A DNA stretch of 64,000 bases. It comes from Aporhodopirellula rubra (lineage in GTDB: Bacteria > Planctomycetota > Planctomycetia > Pirellulales > Pirellulaceae). Numbering within the stretch: the first letter of the stretch is position 1; each line of letters opens with the position of its first letter. The position numbers and the translations under genes were made by a program. Below the pieces are notes generated by a model. That model did not search any database. It was not told the origin of the DNA and was given only the letters and a program-made list of their open reading frames with translations. The stretch covers positions 1 to 64,000 of the forward strand of contig NZ_JACHXU010000034.1 in NCBI RefSeq assembly GCF_014192335.1. The letters are read 5' to 3'. Of the stretch, positions 17,001 to 26,800 are shown piece by piece.

Positions 17001-17545
17001 ACTCGTAAGAGCGGTCCGGTCTCGAGATCGAAAGGTCTTTCGTATTCGGATTTAACAATCGCCGAGATGCTCTCGTCGGTTTGTCCAGCGACATCGATTG
17101 TGGCGAAATCAGTCTTGCCGGTTTGGTGAACCCGCCGGAGTAGTTTGCCCGATTGCATCTCGAGCGTCGTGCGTAGCGATTCGTGACGCTGGACCAATAG
17201 GTCGATCGACGTTTTGACAGAGGCGGCATCGACGGGAGTGCAGATGCGACAGGCTGATGCGACGTTGTAGGCGGGGCTGTACGGGGCCGAGAGATGAAGG
17301 AAGTAGAGTGCTTGCTGGCCAACGGTCGTCGGTTCAACGCGGCTGGAGTCTTCTTCCGGAGTGGATTCGCGTTGAAGGATCGCGATGAGATCTTTCTTGA
17401 ATCGACGAAGCAGTGTCATCATCTCGGGATCGAGTGCATCGTCGGGCGCGCGAAAGCGGAGCATCTTGCCTTGGCACCAAAGCTCAACGCGACGGTCTAC
17501 GAGTTCTTGGTAGAGTTTTTCTGCGGTCATGTCCGAGGTATTCAT
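14096..17545 (-). CDS. Single-module NRPS: docking-C-A-PCP
   Basis: About 1149 residues from the ATG at 17545, which overlaps the upstream stop as ATGA; six codons further upstream there is a weaker start. The N-terminal 60 residues (TAEKLYQELVDRRVELWCQG) resemble a TubC-type docking domain. The condensation domain (about 70-510) has HHVVFD at 199-204 as the HHxxxD active site. The adenylation domain (about 535-1045) shows HTSGSTGSAKG, NAYGPTE (826-832), YDTGDR (918-923) and the SGK Lys1041. The carrier protein has GGAS with Ser1098 for phosphopantetheine. By-eye alignment to GrsA gives the tentative specificity residues D-P-E-N-I-G-A-I-T-K. Asp at the first position fits an alpha-amino acid; I do not recognise the specificity. 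No epimerase, thioesterase or reductase domain. Confidence 0.92.
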   Translation of the reverse strand: MNTSDMTAEKLYQELVDRRVELWCQGKMLRFRAPDDALDPEMMTLLRRFKKDLIAILQRESTPEEDSSRVEPTTVGQQALYFLHLSAPYSPAYNVASACRICTPVDAASVKTSIDLLVQRHESLRTTLEMQSGKLLRRVHQTGKTDFATIDVAGQTDESISAIVKSEYERPFDLETGPLLRVRWLRRADDEQILLIVLHHVVFDAWSLWILQDELFQILAQVSGGDIAKLQSPPATFSDFVTEQKAWVEGPEGEKDWLYWEDELSGKLPNLDLATDFRRPARAEFRGATLRFNLPEDLSTDLRNLAKSLRLTPFALTLSIFKTLLHRVADQDDVIVGTTTSGRSRSEFNHVIGYFVNSLAVRSNSSDDPTFSDFATQVKSKVLGAIKHQGYPFASIVDRIGRQRNGSGNPIFNVMFGLQKPRFCEVATLLGNDTAEVELGGLRVRPYKMRQQEGQCDLTMELFETEHSFVGTLKYDTDLFSETTAQRLSDQFIHLCREVVNDPQKRLSEYDLVSPNERQEIMSLSTADTSSSWDGTLAHQWVRRHAASRPDAIAWICESDQQTYEHLDRASDRISAELTESGVTNGSLVACCFSRCFETASIILGIMKAGAVYVPLDCESPGPRILSLLSSCGAETLITDQPELMSTLESSPIRVIPISRAVDLVTANDELKLTNRTEPSSSNAAYILHTSGSTGSAKGVTVSHDAFARHIVSISEVYQLTEDDRVLQFSNLTFDPSLEQMFSAWYAGAMVVARGNELWAPETLWGNVDQHGLTVINLPPAYFQHCGGKVENDEDLSSLRLMILGGDVFPSESVATWRSRGVKILNAYGPTEAVITATTHEVSPKQSPRSATPIGRPRPGSRTYVLDHQGRLSPLGAVGRLFLAGPMLADGYWGDAELTRSVFCKDVFDEDSNPGVMYDTGDRARWNADGQLEFLGRVDQQIKVDGIRADTSEVESAINAMPDIMRCCVRLHCDGNSDRSGQSELIAWIQPSDRAAFIDEADQETAIQTKVITHLRSVLPRYMVPRRIVVVESMPLTASGKIAHRQLPRPAKSDRRTVCQYVEPDNQWQSTLAEIWAEELGVSKVGINDNFFDLGGASLTSLRIITRANDAGLNPNDGPMKPELLFEYQTIAELYEHLGAPELTPCGQP

Positions 17546-20500
17546 AGTGCGCCCTCCACCCATCCATCTTCGTTTGCTACAGGAGGATCGACGGTTGCAA
17601 TTCGTTCGATCACTTGATTCAAAAAGGTGTCCAACGTGCTAGCTTCAAAAAAGAGATCGAGAGGTACTTCGATGCCGAAATCTTGTTGCATTTCATCGCG
17701 TAGTTCGAACGCCATCAGGCTGTCGAGGCCCAACGCGTCGAGTGACTGTGCGAGCGGAACTTCGTCGAGTTCCAATCCCATGATTTCCGCGATTCGTTCA
17801 TGGAGATGTTCACGGATTTCAGCCGGTGATCGTTCCGGTGACGTGCCAGCGGTGGTTTCGCAGATATCATCAGCGGTCGGTTTGTTTCCTGTTGGCAGAA
17901 TCGCGATCGGGGTGAGTGTGAGTCCCTCGATCGTCATCACGAGTTGCCCCGAACCGTCGTTGATCGTTAGGTCGATCGACAACGAATCATCAATCGCCGA
18001 GAGGTCGTCGCTGCCTTGACGCGTCGCCATCACTCGTAATGGCTGGTTTTGAGCCGGAATTCGGTGCGCCGAGATTCGATCGAATCCGACGGGAATCCAT
18101 GCATTTTGCGACTCAGGGATTAGCCCGGCGGCAACCTGCAAACACGCGTCCAGCCACGCGGGGTGCATTTGATAACCATGTGAATCGAGCGTCTCCGGTA
18201 GACCGGTTTCACCGATCGAAACTATACGTTGGCCGACCACGGCGTCGCGCCGCGAGCGGAGACCCCGGAACGTGTCGCCGTAATTCAAACCGGCGTCACG
18301 CATGATCTGATAATGTTCGTGGTTGGTGATCTCATGGTCCGCGGCGAGTTCATCGCGAGAGAATTCGATGTCGTCAGTGATTGCGGCAGTTCGGTTGACA
18401 CCGGTCTGCGGCGTTTGTGTCTTCAACTGACATTCCGCCACGGTGCGCCACGATCCACCGTTGGATGCATCCAACGTTGCGACGCGAAGCCGTCGGTTCT
18501 GTTCTCCCGGTGACACGATGACTTGCACCCACGTTGGTCCATCGGAACGGATCGGAAGTGGGCGAGCGATCTGCAGCGATTCGATCGCGTTGAGTGCTGG
18601 CGAAACGGCTTTGCCTGCGGCCAACGCTAACTCCACCAATCCCGCTGCAGGAAACAGCGTCATGCCGCGAACAACGTGATCGTGCAGGTAAGAGAACGAG
18701 CTGAGATCGGTCTCGAAGATCGTTTCATCACCGGCCAAGTTCAGTTTTCGCTGTAAGAGCGAGCTGAGGAGCGTGTCGTTGGTCGCCGAGGCGGCAACGG
18801 ATTTCGGGTCGCCTGCGTTGTTATCTCGTTGCGTTAAGGATTTGTCGATCGAGGCAATTTCCGAAGGGCAGATTGCTGACATTGGCAAACATACCGGTGC
18901 GTCGTCGAGCCACCGTCGGCTGCGTTGGAACGGATACGTTGGCAACGTGACGCGTTTTGCTGTGGGGGGGAAATGATCTTTCCATTCGATCGTTTCGCCT
19001 CGCAGAAACGACATCGCCACGCCACGGAGGAGGCAGACACGGTCGTCGCCGATCAATCGGTTTTCTGATGCCGAAACTTCACTGATGACTCGAGAAGATG
19101 GGTTCCCGTCGGCGAACCGTCGCAACTCGTCGATAAGCTCTTCTAACGACTCCGCTACGATGCCCATCCGGTGTTCGAAACAATCGCGGGTCGTGGCGAC
19201 CGAGAAGCAGACGTCACTGAGAGATTGCGGTTGAGTGGACAACGCGTCGACAAATTTCGCCGCGTACTGCCGCAGGGCGAGAGAACTCTTTGCCGATAGG
19301 ACAAAGAGTGATGGTCCTGCATTGTTGATCGGTTCGAGACCTGATTCCAATTCGAGACCTGAGGCGACCGGTCGAGCGACCACCGTGCCTTCCGGCGATG
19401 CGGCGGGCGAGAGAGGATGGACGGCGGGCGCATCGGACAGAATGACGTGGGCGTTACTGCCACCGAAACCGAACGAGCTGATACCGGCAACGCGCGGTTG
19501 TGGCGATTCCCAAGACTGTTTGTCACGTGTGACTTCGACAGGCCAATTCCAGTCGATTGCTTCGCTCAATCGATCGCAGTGCAGATGCGGGGGCAGGCAG
19601 CGGTTCTTGAGTGACAGAATGACCTTGATGATCCCGGCGATCCCCGCGGCGCCTTCGAGGTGTCCGACGTTGGTTTTCACCGAGCCGATGCGAAGGGGCC
19701 GTGATGGCTCACGCGATGGTGCGAACACCTGACGCAGTGCGTCGATCTCGATCGGGTCGCCCAAAGGTGTGCCGGTACCGTGGGTTTCCAAGTAGTCGAT
19801 TTGTTCAGCGGATAACCGTGCGTCTGCAATCGCGGCACGGATGACGGCCTGTTGGGCATGACCGTTGGGTGCGGTGAGACCGACGCTGCGTCCGTCTTGG
19901 TTGGTCGCGCTGCCGCGGACGACACAGTAGATCGGATCGTTATCCTTGACCGCGTCACTGAGTCGTTTGAGCAAGACGGCGCCGCAGCCTTCACCACGAA
20001 CGAAGCCATCGGCATCGGACGAAAACGCATGACAACGTCCAGTCGGTGAGAGCATTCCGGCTTGGCTCAAGCTGATGCTCAGTTCGGGTGCCAGGATGAC
20101 GTTGACGCCCATCGCAATGGCCATGTCACAATCGCCGTATCGCAAACTGCGAGCGGCCAAGTGCACCGCGGTGAGAGATGACGAGCACGCGGTGTCGACG
20201 GCCACACTAGGGCCACGCCAATCCATCACGTAACTCAAACGTCCGGCCGCTGCACCGTGCGCATTGCCGGTACTCATGTACGTGTCGATCGCTTCGGGAT
20301 CGCGACGAGTCAGCCGATAAAGGTAATCGTTGCTGCACATGCCAACGAACGCGCCGACCCGCCGGCCGCGACACGATTGGGGTGCGATGCCGGCATTCTC
20401 GAGCGTTTCCCACGCAACCTCTAACAACAACCGTTGTTGGGGATCGAGCGAAACCGCCTCACGACCGGAGATGCCAAAGAAAGCGGCGTCGAACTGATCA

Positions 20501-20877
20501 ATTTGGTCTAGCCATCCGACACGATTCGCGGTGATGCGGCCGGGTTGTTTTTCTTGTCCCGATGCGAGTTCACTGCTCCAGCGGTCGCCTGCATGTGTGT
20601 CGGCGGCATCACCATTTTGCAACAAATTCCAAAACGCGTCGGGGGATGGGGCCGCGGGGAATCGGCAACCGATTCCGACAACGGCGAGCGGTTCGCTCAG
20701 CCGGTCACCTAATCGCTGCATCCCCGCTTTTGTTTTGCGGAGAGCTTCTAACACGCTCGCCATGTTGACGTTTCCGGCGGCCGATGTGTTTTCACCGGCG
20801 GCGGGATTGCGGGGACCACGACCTGAACGCGACGGATCTTGATCGGCAGCGTCATCGGAATTCGGTAGTTGGATCAT
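17542..20877 (-). CDS. Type I PKS module without acyltransferase: KS-[AT linkers]-DH-ACP
   Basis: 1111 residues. N-terminal docking-like helix (about 38-62), then a ketosynthase (about 62-480) with Cys231, His366 and His406 all present. Residues about 520-600 match the KS-to-AT linker (FVLSAKSSLALRQYAAKF), but the AT body with its GHSxG motif is missing. The sequence resumes in the post-AT linker (LPTYPFQRSRRW, about 644-656). A dehydratase domain follows (about 710-995) with HVVRGMTLFP (His734) and Asp910/Gln914, apparently intact. The C-terminal ACP has LDSLM with Ser1053. There is no KR, so the DH has no in-module substrate. Malonyl must arrive from another AT (the upstream PKS or FabD). 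The start overlaps the upstream stop as ATGA. Confidence 0.9.
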   Translation of the reverse strand: MIQLPNSDDAADQDPSRSGRGPRNPAAGENTSAAGNVNMASVLEALRKTKAGMQRLGDRLSEPLAVVGIGCRFPAAPSPDAFWNLLQNGDAADTHAGDRWSSELASGQEKQPGRITANRVGWLDQIDQFDAAFFGISGREAVSLDPQQRLLLEVAWETLENAGIAPQSCRGRRVGAFVGMCSNDYLYRLTRRDPEAIDTYMSTGNAHGAAAGRLSYVMDWRGPSVAVDTACSSSLTAVHLAARSLRYGDCDMAIAMGVNVILAPELSISLSQAGMLSPTGRCHAFSSDADGFVRGEGCGAVLLKRLSDAVKDNDPIYCVVRGSATNQDGRSVGLTAPNGHAQQAVIRAAIADARLSAEQIDYLETHGTGTPLGDPIEIDALRQVFAPSREPSRPLRIGSVKTNVGHLEGAAGIAGIIKVILSLKNRCLPPHLHCDRLSEAIDWNWPVEVTRDKQSWESPQPRVAGISSFGFGGSNAHVILSDAPAVHPLSPAASPEGTVVARPVASGLELESGLEPINNAGPSLFVLSAKSSLALRQYAAKFVDALSTQPQSLSDVCFSVATTRDCFEHRMGIVAESLEELIDELRRFADGNPSSRVISEVSASENRLIGDDRVCLLRGVAMSFLRGETIEWKDHFPPTAKRVTLPTYPFQRSRRWLDDAPVCLPMSAICPSEIASIDKSLTQRDNNAGDPKSVAASATNDTLLSSLLQRKLNLAGDETIFETDLSSFSYLHDHVVRGMTLFPAAGLVELALAAGKAVSPALNAIESLQIARPLPIRSDGPTWVQVIVSPGEQNRRLRVATLDASNGGSWRTVAECQLKTQTPQTGVNRTAAITDDIEFSRDELAADHEITNHEHYQIMRDAGLNYGDTFRGLRSRRDAVVGQRIVSIGETGLPETLDSHGYQMHPAWLDACLQVAAGLIPESQNAWIPVGFDRISAHRIPAQNQPLRVMATRQGSDDLSAIDDSLSIDLTINDGSGQLVMTIEGLTLTPIAILPTGNKPTADDICETTAGTSPERSPAEIREHLHERIAEIMGLELDEVPLAQSLDALGLDSLMAFELRDEMQQDFGIEVPLDLFFEASTLDTFLNQVIERIATVDPPVANEDGWVEGAL

Positions 20878-23800
20878 TGATCGGCTCCCCAGCGTTCAAA
20901 TTGTTCGGACAAATCACCAATTTCGCGAAGCAAATCCGTCACTTCCGCGACCGGCATCTCGGTTTCCGAAGCGTCTGCCATGCCGCTTGTGACCTCCGAT
21001 ACGGTTGGATCACTCGCCTGAGACTCTGACCGACTAACCCCTAATTCTAGTTCAGGATTGGTGTCAGCGTTTCGGCAGACCTGCTTTTCTGTATATGGTG
21101 TTTCTACCATGGTGTCAGACAGCAATTCGACCATTCGGCCCGCGAGGGCGCGCACGTCAGGGAAATTAAATAGGTCGATCGTGCTGATTCGCACGCCCAG
21201 CGTCGATTGCAGGGTATTTACCAATTCCAACGACGTCAGCGAGTCCATCCCGAGGTCGAACAAGGGTTGGTCCATTGGCACCGCATCGCCACCGCTGAGA
21301 GCGAGGGAGGACGCGATCGAGTCACGAATGTGTTGTGTCACCATTTTCAGACGATCGTCGGCAGAAAGTTGCTTTAATTCCTCTATCCAATCTTGCTGCC
21401 CCCCCGCGTTTTCTGATCGGTCTAGGCTGCGAATCAATCCTGCAAACAAACGGTGTGATTGCAAATGAGCGGGCAATCGATCTAAATGCAAACGGACGAC
21501 CGCTACCGCCGCGGGATTTGTCGTATCCGACGACTGTGCTGACGCGGACAATTGTTGCAATCGCTTCAACACTTCGATGCCTTCGTCGGGCATCAACATG
21601 CCAATGCCCGCGAGGTCGCCACGCCCGAGCCGATCTCGTTTCGCTGCCGCACCGATGCGTCCCCACGGTCCCCAAGCGATCGAAGTCGCCGGCAATCCCG
21701 ATTCACGGCGAAGTACCGCTAACGAATCTAAAAACGCGTTGGCGACGGCATGGTTGGCTTGGCCAGGTGACCCCAACCACGCCGAGAACGAGGAGTACAG
21801 GACAAAGTCAGCGATCGGGTCGGACTGCGTTGCGGTGTGCAGGTTCCACGCTCCGTCGACCTTTGCCGTCAATACACGTTTCATTGAGTCGGATGTTTGA
21901 TGTTCCATCACGGCGTCATCGAGAACACCCGCGAGATGGTAAACACCAGTGACTGCACCGCACTGGTCACGCAGTCGGGTTAACGTTTGTTCGACGGACA
22001 TCATGTCGTGGAGTTGCACTTGCTCAACACGAACGTTTGCACCGAGATCACACCATTGATCGATTAGCAATTTTTCTTCGGAGGTCGCCTCACGTCGGGT
22101 CAGCAAGGCGATCTGAGTCGCTCCCTGTTGAATCAAGTGTTCGGCCGTCAGGAGTCCCAACCCACCGAGCCCGCCGGTAATCAGTTGTAGGCCGGTAATG
22201 CGGTCGCGTGCGATCGGTTCGGCTACCGAAGTGGTAGAATTCTCACGAACGCACTCGATGACGGCTTTGCCGATGTTCCGTCCGCTTTGCAACCACTGCA
22301 TCGCGTCGGATGCGTTGTCAAACGCAAACGGGCGAACCGGCAAGGTGTGATAGTTCCCGTTTTCGACTTGCTGAAGAATGCGTTCGAGACGTTCTGCGAT
22401 CGAATCGGGAGAATCGGCCAAACGTTGCGACAGGTCCAACTGCGTGTACCGAACGTTGGGTTTCACCGCAGCGATTCGCGACGTCACGGCGGAGTTCGCC
22501 AAGGCGATATCGACATAACGACACGCGGGTGAAGCGGCCGCGAGGTTTTCGTCAATGAATGTTTCGCCGAGTGAATTCAAGATCACGTCCACACCGAGCC
22601 CGTCCGTGGCGGCGGAAATTCCCTCAGCGTATCCAGGCTTTCTCGAATCAAAGACTTGGGTGACACCCATGTCTTTGAGCGTATCGTGTTTGTCCACGCT
22701 GGCTGTTGCAAAGACATTCGCGCCAATGTGGCGGGCGATTTGGACCGCTGCCATTCCGACACCACCGGCGGCAGAATGGATCAAGATCGACTCGCCGGCT
22801 TTCAGGTTAGCAATCTCTTCGATCGCAGTCGCAGCAGTTAGGAACGCGACTGGAACGGTGGCGGCGTCGTTGAAGGAAATCGAATCGTGCAGTCGACAAA
22901 CCGATGAAACAGGAACGGTCGTGTAATCGGCGATCGAGTCGGCGGCGATCGCCACGACACGGTCACCAACGTCAATTTTCTCGACGTCGGTCCCGATTCG
23001 AATGACTTCTCCCACGCACTCGGCACCGAGTGGAGGATTGCCTGGGTAGGCACCGAGCACATTGAGCACATCACGGAAATTCAATCCTGCCGCAATGGGG
23101 GCGATCTCGATTTCGTTCGCGCCCGGTTCGCGACGAACGCGGGATTCCGTCGTGAGGCCGTGGAGTGAGCCTCGTTCGCCGACGCTCAAAACGCGGCCGC
23201 GATCAGTTGGATCGGTCGTCGATTGATATTTCCATTGTCGAACGAAACGTTGGTCACCACGCAGCGAGACCTCCTCATTTCGAATCTCGATTGAACCGCA
23301 TTCGTCCATCAAGACGTTCGTGTTCACATCGACCGGATTGGATCGATCAAGATCAATTCCCGAACACGACCACTGTGGTTGTTCGAGCGTCAACGTCCGC
23401 CACATGCCCCACAACGATCCGCCGACCAGGTCAACACAAGACGCTGCCGAGATGCCGTTCTCGTTTGAGCATGCTGCATTGACCGGCAGAGCACCCCGGG
23501 TAACCCATCGCAAACGTAAATTCGATACTGCGGTCGGATTGGATGCCTGCCAGCTCAATAGCGATTGGAATGTTGCGAGTAAGTTCTCACTCGCACGCCT
23601 CAGACTCTCGGCCGGATTTGCATCTTCCGACGATTCATTACACGACACGATGATGATGTCGGTCGGGGTCAGTGTGTAGCAACTGTTTCCGATTTCGTCA
23701 CGAAGCCTTACCGGATCGTCGGCCGTGATGGTGTCCGCTAGGCTTCCCAGATTTTGGATTTGTTTGACGAAGGACGATGTGATCGTTGACGAACCGTGGT

Positions 23801-26800
23801 CGATGACCAGCCAACGTCGATTTTCGGTCGCGACAGGTTTGGGGGTAGCGACGATCATCTTACTCGGTGATGAAACCGTCGATGCTGTTTCCCCATCCAG
23901 TTCTCCCGACGCGGGGTCGACAAAATCGGGTAGGTCAAAACTTTCCTCGGACAGCAAGTCGGCCCAGTCATCCGTCGAAATGAGCGGGTATTCGGGACGG
24001 CGATCGGTATCGGTAAAACGCCACCAACCTGGAGTTAACCCAAACGTTAGATCTAGCCACCGTGCGGGTTGGGTGCCCTCGAGTACCACGAGTTGGCCCT
24101 GAGGATGTATCAGTGTTCGGACGTGCTTCATCGCGACGGACAAATCCGCGGTCGCGTGCAAAACGTTCGCAGCAATGACGAGGTCGAATTTTCCAAGGCA
24201 ATCGTCGAATCCTTGCGAAGCTGGATCGCGTTCAATGTCGAGGACCCGGTAGTCAATGAAATCGTACTGGGCGAAATTTCGTTTTGCCGCTGATAAGAAT
24301 CCAGGTGCGACGTCCGTGTAAACGTATTCGCAGCGATGCGCTGGTAATTGATCGAGCACCGCCCGCGTCGTGGCGCCGGTTCCAGCTCCGATTTCCAAAA
24401 CTCGCAATCCACGACCGGGGGCCAATTCGTTGACTACGTTCGAAATGACGCCGGATGCCAATTGGTTCAGTCGATTGCCACCAACGGAATCGCGATAAAC
24501 GTCGGCGGCCGATATTTTGCCATCGGCAGGAAACAGCAGCGGTAGCGGATCGCTTCCCGTACGCATTAAGTCTGCCGTCGCTTCGGCACAACGGTTCAGC
24601 AATGCAAATTCGTTGGCTGCGTGTGGATGTCCTGTTCCGTCAGACGCGTTTGCCGACGGACAGGCAATAACAGTCCATCGGTTTGCGTTCTCGACACGTT
24701 CGCATCGCAGTACGTGCATCTCTTCCGCGATTCGCAACAATCGAACGAGCAGCCGAGAATGCTCGGGCAAAACACCGGACGATTCGGTGAAAGATTGCAG
24801 AGAATAGGTGTTCCCGATTTGCCAATCGACGCCGAGCCGAGTCAAAATCTCAAGGGTCCATTCACCGGCGGCGGTTTCGAGTGATTCGCTGATCTCTCGC
24901 AGTATCTCGGGGCCGTGTCCATCGTGCTGCACACGGAGTATCGGCGTAGAGAGTTTGGCGAGTCGCGCGTGTGCGGGCTCGCAGTCACGAATGGTCGGCA
25001 ACCATTCGTCAGCCAGGATCAATTCGGTGGTATCGACGGGAGTCGTGGCACGGAGTTGTAGTCCGCGGATGACAATCTGTGATTCCGAATGGAGATCCGT
25101 TTTCGTCTCCGGTTCGATAACCAAATCAGCGGCGGCGGTTTCTGCGCTGTGATCGAGCAGACGGGCCGTAACCCGCAATCGATCGTCGCCGAGTTGCGAT
25201 AGGAAATTGGAGGTTGTTTCGATCCTGTCAGTACCGACGGGAACCCAAGCCCGTTTACCCCATCGGACACCGCAGGCGGCGATCACTTGCAAACAGGCGT
25301 CGAGCGTTCCGATGTGATGCGAGTCGGCGGCGTGCCCGTTTTGCGGTACGCCAATGATGGCTGTTGCGATCTTTCCGGCTGATCTCAATTCCTGAATCAG
25401 TCGAAACGCAGGACCGTAGTGCATTCCGGCTTCTTCGAGTTGCTCGTAATGCGCGTCGACATCCCGATTTGCTAGGCTCGCGTTAGTTGAATCACTGAAC
25501 GTGATTGGGGACGCCGATTCATCGGAAGCCAAATCATCGGAGGCTACACGAGTGAGGGTGAAGGTTGAGTGCAGTCGCCATGACGCTGAAGAACGGTCGC
25601 TCGACGTCCGGCTAAGAATGCGGCCATTCCAGACCGCGTCGGAATCGCTCGAGCGTGATAGCACCAATTGGCATCGCTTAGGAGCATCGTTCTCAAGCGT
25701 CATCGCGTGGAGAATTTGAAATTCGGTCACACGCAAACGCGCGTCATGCGGGCCGGATACGTCTTCGCTTTCATTCTGGACGGCCTGTCCCGCTGCGATC
25801 GCCCAACGCATGAAGCCTGCCGCGGGGAAGACCACGGATTCACCGACGCGGTGGTCAGCCAAATAGGAGTTGGCATCAAAACGTGTTTCAAACACCGCGT
25901 CGTCGCTGGCGATGTCTAGCCGCGTGCCGGTCGCTGTCGTACCTGGCTCGGGTGCAACGATTGGTATCGATGCCGAGTGTGTCTGCGCAGTATTGATCGC
26001 ATCGTTGCGGTGGACCCAGTGGCGTTGACGATCAAACGGGTAGGTTGGCAATGAAATGATCGGTGCGGTCCCACCGAGGGCTGATTGCCAATCGAAGTCC
26101 ACGCCGTAGACGTAGAGGTTGGCGAGCGTGTCCCAGTACGAACCCGGCTTTTTGGCTGGGGCGTCGGTATCAGCGAGCAAACCTGGTAGGACGGTTAAAC
26201 CAACTTTTGCGGACCGCGCGAGTGCGGCGAGTGTATTGCCGGCTCCGATTTCCATGCCGAGCGTGGGGACGTCCAGTGCTGCGTCACCGGAAGGAGACGT
26301 CACTTTGGACATCTCATTCAGTACGAGGTCAAATCGGACCGCGCCACGCAAGTTGTTTCGCCAATAAGCTGCGGTTGCGATTTTATCTTCGGTGATTTGA
26401 CCGGTTTGCGAGGACAAAAATGGCAACGACGGCGGCATCATCGCAGTCATTGCTACCGCTTGTTCGAACTCGTCCAAGATCGGATCAATCAACCAGCTAT
26501 GGAACCCGTGGGTCGTTGACATCGGGCGAGAGACGATTCCGCGTCCCTTCAGAAAATCGGTCAATGCGTCGAGTGTATCGGGGAGCGATGCGATGACGGT
26601 TTGCTTGGGACCGTTAACGGCCGCTATTTCGCAACGTCCCTCGAAATCGGCGATGGTTCGTCGTAGCGTGGTTTCGTCCGAGAATACAGCCAGCATGCCA
26701 CCGCGTTGTTTGATTCGTCCGGTCAATTCAGCGCGACGAGTGACGAGTGTCAGGCCATCTTCGAATTCGAAAACGCCAGCCATGCAGGCTGCTGCGAACT

